19,055 bases of DNA from CAZLGC01 sp964559275 (lineage in GTDB: Bacteria; Patescibacteriota; CALEFQ01), in assembly GCA_964559275.1 (NCBI GenBank), contig CAZLGC010000017.1, forward strand, positions 1 through 19,055, given 5' to 3'. This document shows positions 14,768 to 19,055 of this stretch, piece after piece. Below the pieces are notes generated by a model. That model was not told where the DNA came from. It ran no database searches and worked only from the letters and a program-made list of their open reading frames with translations. Positions within the stretch are counted from its first letter, which is position 1. The number at the start of each line of letters is the position of its first letter. A program made the translations under genes and the position numbers.

Positions 14768-14805
14768 AAATCAAAAAAATCTCCATCGTGGAGATTTTTT
14801 GATTT
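14768..14805. terminator. Convergent terminator between amidotransferase fusion (+) and DUF389 (-)
   Basis: A long near-perfect inverted repeat (AAATC-A-tract-TCTCCA / TGGAGA-T-tract-GATTT) with loop TCG and a one-base bulge, between the two facing genes. It functions in either direction and overlaps the DUF389 stop codon. Confidence 0.85.
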
Positions 14806-15448
14806 AGTTAGTGCTGTTTTTGTTTTCTGATTTCTTTCGCCGCGTCATCTTCAGAACAATCAAAGTAGTAAATGATCCTATGATGATCCCGAGAATATTA
14901 AGCGCCACGATGAGAAAAGCCTGTCCCTCCAGACCACCGGTGGCGGAGAAGGTTATTCCCAAGAGGCATAGCGGCGGCAGCAAAGTTACGGCAATAGCTA
15001 CGCCAATTAATCCTTGCATCACTTTGGGCCAGAAAAGACAGAAAGTCCCGGCAATCCCGGCAAAGAAAGCTGCCAGGAAGTAGATAACCGGGCTGGTGAC
15101 CATGCGAACCGCCACGTCAGCGGTAGTTAGGTCAATGGGGTGGATGACACCCAGCAGCGATGACAGACCGAGGACAAGTAGGAAGCCGATGATAAGAACC
15201 AGGATGCGGCGGCCGAAGATGTTGCTTTCCTTTTGCAGCACTGCGGCAGAGAGAGCGACAACGGGGTAGAGCAGAGGGGCGACCACCATGGCGCCGATGA
15301 TGACAGCTTCGCTGTCCATGGCAAATCCCAGCCAGCATAACACGGTCGAGACAGCAGTCAGCACGATAAAACTGATGTCAATCTTGGAGTGATTGACGAG
15401 ATATTGATAGGCCTGATCGTATTCGGCGGAGTTGATGCGGGTTTTCAT
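14804..15448 (-). CDS. DUF389 family membrane protein
   Basis: 214 aa. The DUF389 signature is clear: a first hydrophobic span followed by DSEAVIIGAMVVAPLLYPVVAL (residues about 46-67), then later GVAIAVTLLPPLCLLGI (about 152-168). About six membrane spans are predicted, with a basic Lys/Arg-rich cytoplasmic tail (MTRRKKSENKNS). The length is at the short end: many members have an extra N-terminal domain that is absent here. The biochemical role of the family is not known. It faces the amidotransferase gene and is transcribed alone, probably as a leaderless mRNA. Confidence 0.9.
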   Translation of the reverse strand: MKTRINSAEYDQAYQYLVNHSKIDISFIVLTAVSTVLCWLGFAMDSEAVIIGAMVVAPLLYPVVALSAAVLQKESNIFGRRILVLIIGFLLVLGLSSLLGVIHPIDLTTADVAVRMVTSPVIYFLAAFFAGIAGTFCLFWPKVMQGLIGVAIAVTLLPPLCLLGITFSATGGLEGQAFLIVALNILGIIIGSFTTLIVLKMTRRKKSENKNSTN

Positions 15449-15455
15449 GTGTTAT

Positions 15456-15464
15456 ATTTTAGCA
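15456..15464 (-). promoter_or_regulatory. Extended -10 promoter of DUF389, nearly leaderless
   Basis: The minus strand reads TGCTAAAAT. The predicted start is 15449, one base before the ATG at 15448. The 11-mer is shared with the promoter at 13293. Confidence 0.5.
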
Positions 15465-15516
15465 TTTTTTACTGAGACTAAAAAATTTATTTTAGCAAAG
15501 GTTTATTCAGCAGTAA

Positions 15517-15548
15517 AAGAAAGGCTTGGTTTAGAACCAAGCCTTTCC
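15517..15548 (-). terminator. Terminator of the 195-aa fibre gene
   Basis: GAAAGGCTTGGTT, loop TAG, AACCAAGCCTTTC: a perfect 13-base stem about 20 bases past the TAG, followed on the minus strand by TTTT. Confidence 0.8.
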
Positions 15549-15566
15549 TAAGTACGAGAAAGAAAG

Positions 15567-16154
15567 CTAGAATGTCACTGATGTCCAACCATCGCTGCCT
15601 TTGCATCCCCACAAAGTAATATTGCTGCCAGCCGGAGATGTATCCAATATCGCTCGTCCGATTTCGGAATCTTCGTTACAGTCACTGGCAGGCGGAGCAC
15701 TGCTTCTAGTTCCCAATTGCAGGTACTGATCTGTTTCCATAGTTATCTCGCTGGTTACATCCAGCTCGCCGCCCAGGGTCAGATCGCCGGTGATTTCGGC
15801 ATTGTCATCAATCGTGAAGGCCTGAGAGTCATCGGGTCCGGAATCTGCACCGCGCCAAACAGAGCCATCAATCCTGACGTCATCCCCGAAAGTTACCGGG
15901 TTTTCGTTGCCGTCTTCATCGGTGGTAACGTTGATAATTGTGCCGTTGAAGAAAGTGACACCGCCGACACCCTGCTTACCGATTTTGACGCTGGGAAATT
16001 GATTTACCGTGCCGGTAAAATTATTGTCCGAGGTCAGGGAAGCGGCGTCTGCTAAATCGCTGGCCGCTTGGGTTGGCGACATTAAGGCGGCTCCACCGAC
16101 AGCAAAAGCAGCGCAGAGGCTAGCCACTAACACCGCTTTCGTGTAGTTGTTCAT
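15567..16154 (-). CDS. Short secreted protein with the shared fibre head module
   Basis: 195 aa. The signal peptide ends SPTQAA near residue 31. Residues 45-105 carry the same head module as the three proteins at 1035-6827: NNFTGTVNQFPSVKIG, GGVTFFNGTIIN at 64-75, NPVTFGDDVRIDG at 85-97. The rest is different: a beta-helix-like stretch (AEITGDLTLGGELDVTSEIT at about 115-134) and a tail with two Cys (SDCNEDSEIG...LWGCKGSDGWTSVTF). There are no decapeptide repeats, cap or S74 domain, so it may be a minimal version. It lies about 9 kb from the other three, which shows that the module is used as a movable unit. No anchor is seen. Confidence 0.8.
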   Translation of the reverse strand: MNNYTKAVLVASLCAAFAVGGAALMSPTQAASDLADAASLTSDNNFTGTVNQFPSVKIGKQGVGGVTFFNGTIINVTTDEDGNENPVTFGDDVRIDGSVWRGADSGPDDSQAFTIDDNAEITGDLTLGGELDVTSEITMETDQYLQLGTRSSAPPASDCNEDSEIGRAILDTSPAGSNITLWGCKGSDGWTSVTF

Positions 16155-16283
16155 GTCTTTTTGTTTGGTTGCTTAAGCTATAGGCTTTCGGCAACTCATT
16201 TATAATCGATTTTTAACAAGTAATATTATTATACAATATATCATGAAATAGTGAACCAGCTTTTTTAAGTTTCGGAAATCTGC

Positions 16284-16289
16284 TACAAT
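16284..16289 (+). promoter_or_regulatory. Extended -10 of the 3D-domain gene
   Basis: TACAAT preceded by TGC (TGCTACAAT). The predicted start near 16296 gives a leader of about 44 bases to an ATT codon at 16340. No clear -35 is seen. Confidence 0.45.
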
Positions 16290-16339
16290 GTGTATTGAAT
16301 CTGCAAGGATTGTAAAACAGCTTATAAAAGGCCTTTTCT

Positions 16340-17095
16340 ATTCGAAACCAGGATAGACATTACAATAAAATACTCTGGATAGCACTAATTTTGCTTATCG
16401 GGTTTAGTGCCTGGGGTGTTTTTTCTTTTGCGGGTGCGATTCAGCCTGAAACCGAAGATGATGTGGTGACCCAGGCGGATACAGCCCTGGTGGCTGACGG
16501 AACCGAAGCAGATCCGGACGCAGCTCACGACTATCAACGCAGCATTCGCCACGCCAGCTGTGAGAAATTGGCGCAGTGGACCAAGGGAGTGAGAGATAAA
16601 ATTGAGGAGCAAGCCAGATTGGCAGAGGAAGCCAGGCTGGCGGAAGCAGAGAAGATAGCAGAAGAAGAGAGACTCGCCGAAGAAGCGCGCCTGGCTGAGG
16701 CCAAGCGACTCGAAGCAGAGAGGCTTGCCCAAGAAGCCGCGGAGAGAGAGCGCCAGCAGGCTTTGGCGCGAGCGGCCAAAGAAAAAGAAAGAAAGTCCGA
16801 TTCTTCCTCAGCTAAGAAGCTGGAAAACGGCTACTTCTATGCCACTGCTTATTATCCGGCGTCAGAAACAGCGACAACTTCTACCGGTGAAAATCTGATG
16901 GAGCTTATAGAAAGTGGCGAGCGGATTGTCGCCTGCAACGATTTTCCGCTGAACACTATCTTGTTGATAAATGGCAAGAGGTGGCGGGTAGCAGACAGAA
17001 TGGGGCAGAGCGGATATATAGATTTTCTTCTAGGAAGTGAGGCAGAAGTTTATCAGTTTGGGATGCAGAAGGTTAAGGTGAAGGTGGCAAATTAG
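16340..17095 (+). CDS. Exported coiled-coil protein with C-terminal 3D/double-psi barrel domain (probable ATT start)
   Basis: The nearest standard start is a TTG at 16391, but it would cut through the signal sequence and remove its positive end. The same frame stays open to a stop at 16325-16327 and includes ATT at 16340, 8 bases after AAGG, giving IRNQDRHYNKILWIALILLI and a normal signal or anchor of a 251-aa protein. Numbering from the ATT, residues about 90-150 are a heptad-like Ala/Glu/Arg coiled coil (ARLAEEARLAEA, ERLAQEAAERERQQ). The last 85 residues resemble the 3D/RlpA/MltA-type double-psi beta barrel: FYATAYYPASETATTSTGEN, CNDFPLNT, WRVADRMG and GYIDFLLG, with Asp at the positions expected for the three conserved Asp of 3D domains. 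Such domains cleave or bind peptidoglycan, so a cell-wall role is likely. Confidence 0.7.
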   Translation: MRNQDRHYNKILWIALILLIGFSAWGVFSFAGAIQPETEDDVVTQADTALVADGTEADPDAAHDYQRSIRHASCEKLAQWTKGVRDKIEEQARLAEEARLAEAEKIAEEERLAEEARLAEAKRLEAERLAQEAAERERQQALARAAKEKERKSDSSSAKKLENGYFYATAYYPASETATTSTGENLMELIESGERIVACNDFPLNTILLINGKRWRVADRMGQSGYIDFLLGSEAEVYQFGMQKVKVKVAN

Positions 17096-17109
17096 AAAAT
17101 TCGAAGACA

Positions 17110-17135
17110 AAAAAATCGCTCTAAGGCGATTTTTT
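17110..17135 (+). terminator. Terminator of the 3D-domain gene
   Basis: AAAAAATCGC, loop TCTAAG, GCGATTTTTT, starting 14 bases past the TAG. The pairs are perfect but mostly A-T. Confidence 0.75.
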
Positions 17136-17195
17136 GAATGGGGTGGCTTCGTGGAGGATATTAGAACTAGGTTATTAAATACCGAGTCCTCTGGT

Positions 17196-17201
17196 TATAA
17201 T
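17196..17201 (+). promoter_or_regulatory. Candidate -10 of the DUF2188 gene
   Basis: A perfect TATAAT with TG one base too far upstream. It is followed by AAGGAG at 17215-17220, but the adjacent ATG opens only an 8-codon frame, so the leader before the ATG at 17257 (about 49 bases) holds nothing I can name. Confidence 0.35.
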
Positions 17202-17256
17202 TTTGGAAATTAATAAGGAGATGTTATTATTAAACAAATGTACTTAACCTAGTTAT

Positions 17257-17472
17257 ATGAAAAAAAACGTTCACGTAGTTCCTACTTGGGAAATTAAATC
17301 AACGGGTTCTTCTCGTGCTTATTCAAGGCACACTAAGCAGTCAACGGCAATAAAGAAAGCGACGCAGTTGGCAAAGAAATGGAAATGCGAGTTGCTGATA
17401 CATGATCACGAAGGAAAAATAAGAGAGAGGAACACCTATACCGGAAAAGATCCCTACCCTCCTAGAGGATAA
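17257..17472 (+). CDS. DUF2188 family small protein
   Basis: 71 aa, the usual size for DUF2188 (PF09954). The family pattern is clear: NVHVVPTWEIKSTGSSRAY at residues 4-22, a helix of TKQSTAIKKATQLAKKW, LLIHDHEGKIRERNTY and the closing DPYPPRG. It is a small basic soluble protein; its biochemical function is unknown. It is often found as a stand-alone gene in bacteria, as here. No ribosome-binding site is visible before the ATG. Confidence 0.9.
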   Translation: MKKNVHVVPTWEIKSTGSSRAYSRHTKQSTAIKKATQLAKKWKCELLIHDHEGKIRERNTYTGKDPYPPRG

Positions 17473-17586
17473 TAAATTAGGTAACAAAAAATCTTTGACT
17501 AATATAAGTGGAATTTTGTTCGAGCAGAATAGTGAAAGAAATAAACCGAGTCTATATTGATCAATCTTTCCTGCTTTTTTCGAGAA

Positions 17587-17595
17587 TGTTATAAT
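17587..17595 (+). promoter_or_regulatory. Extended -10 promoter of the propeller lipoprotein gene
   Basis: TGTTATAAT is a perfect extended -10 without a -35. The predicted start near 17602 leaves a leader of about 22 bases; AAAGAAAG before the ATG is at best a weak ribosome-binding site. Confidence 0.6.
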
Positions 17596-17623
17596 AGCAG
17601 TAAAGATAATTAAAGAAAGAAAA

Positions 17624-18898
17624 ATGCGAAAATCAAGACTAATAAAACTAGTTTTCACTATGGTATTGGTGGCAGCGGTCGGTCTTGTCTTGACTGCCTG
17701 CCAGGAGGATAATGGGAAAAAAGATTCGGAGACTTCTTCACAAACTGAATCCGGTATCACCGGTCCGGAGCGAGTTTCCCCGGATATCTATTCAGCTGTT
17801 CCGGTAATTACTGTGGATAAGCAGGGTAATCCTCACCTTATTTCCTATGAGACCACGAACGAAGACCTGCTGTACTCGACCAAAACCTCCGGAGATTGGA
17901 TGACAGAAACTGTTGATCAAGAGGGTAATGTCGGTGACGGTCATGACATCGCTCTCGATAAAAATGGCAATCCCCATATCAGCTATCGCGACATAACTAA
18001 TGGCAGCGTTAAGTATGCTAAAAAAGAAAATGGCGATTGGCAAACAGAAACGGTTGACACACCTCCGGTCGGAGACAGAATTGAAGCGACTTCAATTGAA
18101 ATAGACGCGGACGGTAATCCTCACATTGCCTACTCAATATCATTAGCAGGTGAATTCAAGTATGCTTCTTGGAATGGATCTGACTGGGACATCGAATCGC
18201 CAGGAATTGATGGTCAGTTTGTCAACTTGGCCCTTGATTCCAGTGGAAACCCTCATATTGCAGCGATTTCAGAATCAGCCCAACCGCATTTGAAATATGT
18301 CAAGATGACAGGTAGTGACTGGGAAGAAGAAATTGTTGATGAGGCAACTGTTGTCAGGTATGATCCCTTTATCCAGTTAGATGATAATGACAATCCCCAT
18401 ATCGCTTACCGGAATGCGCCGACACGTGAGACCACGAATTCCGTGAAGTATGCTTCCTGGAACGGTACTGACTGGGATTTAGATGTGGTCAAAGAAAAAG
18501 AGGTCTCGATATCCGAGGGGTCGCAAATGGGATTCTCGATGATTGATAGTATGCCTTACATTGTCTTCGCCCAACCGGGAGAAGGCTTGCTCTTGGCCAC
18601 TATGTCTGGTGGCAGTTGGACGTTTGAGGATGTTGGACCGGCTTCGGTATGCACTATTGCTGTTGATAATATGGACAAATCACATATTGCCTACACAGAC
18701 GCAGGTAGTGGTCAGGTTAAGGGCGTGGTTGATACACCGGCAGACGAGGATGTAGATGACGAAGGTGGAACACCCGTTGATACCCCTAAGGAAAATGGAG
18801 AGGTTACAAATACAGAGGGGGATGACGGCTCAGGTGAGGTGGTTGAGGATGGACCGATAGAAGATGAAGAAGTTGTAATGTACGTCTTGGTTAATTAA
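17624..18898 (+). CDS. Lipoprotein with a seven-repeat beta-propeller
   Basis: 424 aa. A lipoprotein signal peptide has lipobox VLTAC with Cys26, followed by a hydrophilic linker. From about residue 60 to 365 there are seven repeats of about 45 aa built on GNPHIxY...(L/V)KYAxWNGxDWxxExVD: PHLISY, PHISYR, PHIAYS, PHIAAI, PHIAYR, a divergent PYIVFA, and SHIAYT. Seven repeats fit a closed seven-bladed propeller on the membrane surface. A D/E/G-rich tail of about 55 residues with repeated DTP and GEV ends in the hydrophobic MYVLVN. I recognise no enzyme motif. It is the third distinct propeller in the window. It is transcribed alone and faces the tRNA-His gene. Confidence 0.8.
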   Translation: MRKSRLIKLVFTMVLVAAVGLVLTACQEDNGKKDSETSSQTESGITGPERVSPDIYSAVPVITVDKQGNPHLISYETTNEDLLYSTKTSGDWMTETVDQEGNVGDGHDIALDKNGNPHISYRDITNGSVKYAKKENGDWQTETVDTPPVGDRIEATSIEIDADGNPHIAYSISLAGEFKYASWNGSDWDIESPGIDGQFVNLALDSSGNPHIAAISESAQPHLKYVKMTGSDWEEEIVDEATVVRYDPFIQLDDNDNPHIAYRNAPTRETTNSVKYASWNGTDWDLDVVKEKEVSISEGSQMGFSMIDSMPYIVFAQPGEGLLLATMSGGSWTFEDVGPASVCTIAVDNMDKSHIAYTDAGSGQVKGVVDTPADEDVDDEGGTPVDTPKENGEVTNTEGDDGSGEVVEDGPIEDEEVVMYVLVN

Positions 18899-18914
18899 CC
18901 GGTCGATTTCAAAC

Positions 18915-18947
18915 AAAAAAGCCCGCTGTATGGCGGGTCTTTTTTTT
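18915..18947. terminator. Convergent terminator between propeller lipoprotein (+) and tRNA-His (-)
   Basis: A6, GCCCGC, loop TGTATG, GCGGGT and a T8 tract. The last T is also the A of the encoded CCA end of the tRNA on the other strand, so terminator and tRNA abut. Confidence 0.75.
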
Positions 18948-19024
18948 GGGGTGGCTGATGGGATTTGAACCCACGACCTGCGGAACCACAATCCGCCGCT
19001 CTAACCAGCTGAGCTACAGCCACC
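18947..19024 (-). tRNA. tRNA-His, anticodon GTG
   Basis: The minus strand folds as a cloverleaf: acceptor GTGGCTG / CAGCCAC, D arm with AGCTCAGCTGGTTAGAGC, anticodon stem GCGGA / TCCGC with loop TTGTGGT (anticodon GTG), variable loop and T arm with GGTTTGAATCC. The hallmark extra G at position -1 (base 19024) opposes C73 (18950), which identifies tRNA-His. The 3' CCA is encoded (18949-18947). Confidence 0.97.
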
Positions 19025-19032
19025 ACGCCTTC

Positions 19033-19055
19033 GCCTCCAACCTTCGGTTGGAGGC
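19033..19055. repeat. Perfect hairpin at the window edge
   Basis: GCCTCCAACC, loop TTC, GGTTGGAGGC: a 10-base perfect stem, probably longer beyond the edge since GCCTTC precedes it and could pair with sequence outside. No T run is visible. It could be a terminator of an upstream gene or a REP-like palindrome. Confidence 0.5.

Noticed and set aside
17215..17244. Short leader peptide with AAGGAG before the DUF2188 gene
   Set aside because: The AAGGAG directly touches the ATG, leaving no spacing for initiation, and the 8-codon frame shows no attenuation-type residues or hairpin.
1..19055. Alternative genetic code 25 (TGA = Gly), suggested by the lack of TGA stops
   Set aside because: Coding frames run full length with no internal TGA and ordinary glycine codons, and the base composition is not AT-extreme.

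Overview
The window looks like a piece of a metagenome-assembled bacterial genome, most likely from the Candidate Phyla Radiation (Patescibacteria). This rests on style, not on a marker gene: compact spacing, almost no Shine-Dalgarno sites, extended -10 promoters sitting directly on start codons, and a very high share of secreted fibre-like and beta-propeller proteins. Every one of the roughly 20 stops called here is TAA or TAG, and no TGA is used. The standard code fits, since genes run full length with no internal TGA. A run of 100 N at 777-876 is an assembly gap.

Layout. 1-495: tail of an unknown gene, then a SpoIIAA-like (DUF3478) protein and a terminator. 508-961: a small lipoprotein gene interrupted by the gap. 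993-6874: four genes for exported proteins, namely an 860-aa fibre with a Peptidase S74 chaperone module (-), a 321-aa fibre (+), a six-bladed TolB/PD40-type propeller (-) and a 335-aa fibre (+). 6949-7269: a headless duplicate of the lipoprotein gene with its terminator. 7308-8351: D-Ala-D-Ala ligase. 8401-11645 (-): a probable operon of a six-TM LysE/Sap-like protein, a secreted propeller plus FG-GAP protein, a 57-aa membrane peptide and a GNAT acetyltransferase. 11710-13188 (-): a GadC-like amino-acid antiporter. 13344-14762 (+): an unusual FN3-like + discoidin + class I glutamine amidotransferase fusion. 14804-15448 (-): DUF389 membrane protein. 15567-16154 (-): a fourth, short fibre protein. 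16340-17095 (+): coiled coil plus 3D/double-psi barrel protein, probably starting at ATT. 17257-17472 (+): DUF2188. 17624-18898 (+): a seven-repeat propeller lipoprotein. 18947-19024 (-): tRNA-His.

The most interesting content is the fibre set. Four exported proteins (860, 321, 335 and 195 aa) share one N-terminal head module, and the two at 3617 and 3716 align without gaps for about 140 residues. Their C-terminal parts differ: S74 chaperone, decapeptide-repeat stalk with a common cap, or a short tail. This resembles a modular, phage-tail-fibre-like surface appendage kit owned by a cell, since no phage structural or replication genes are present. With three secreted propellers, the FG-GAP protein and a cell-wall-type 3D-domain protein nearby, the region reads as a cell-surface island. 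Functions beyond that are inference.
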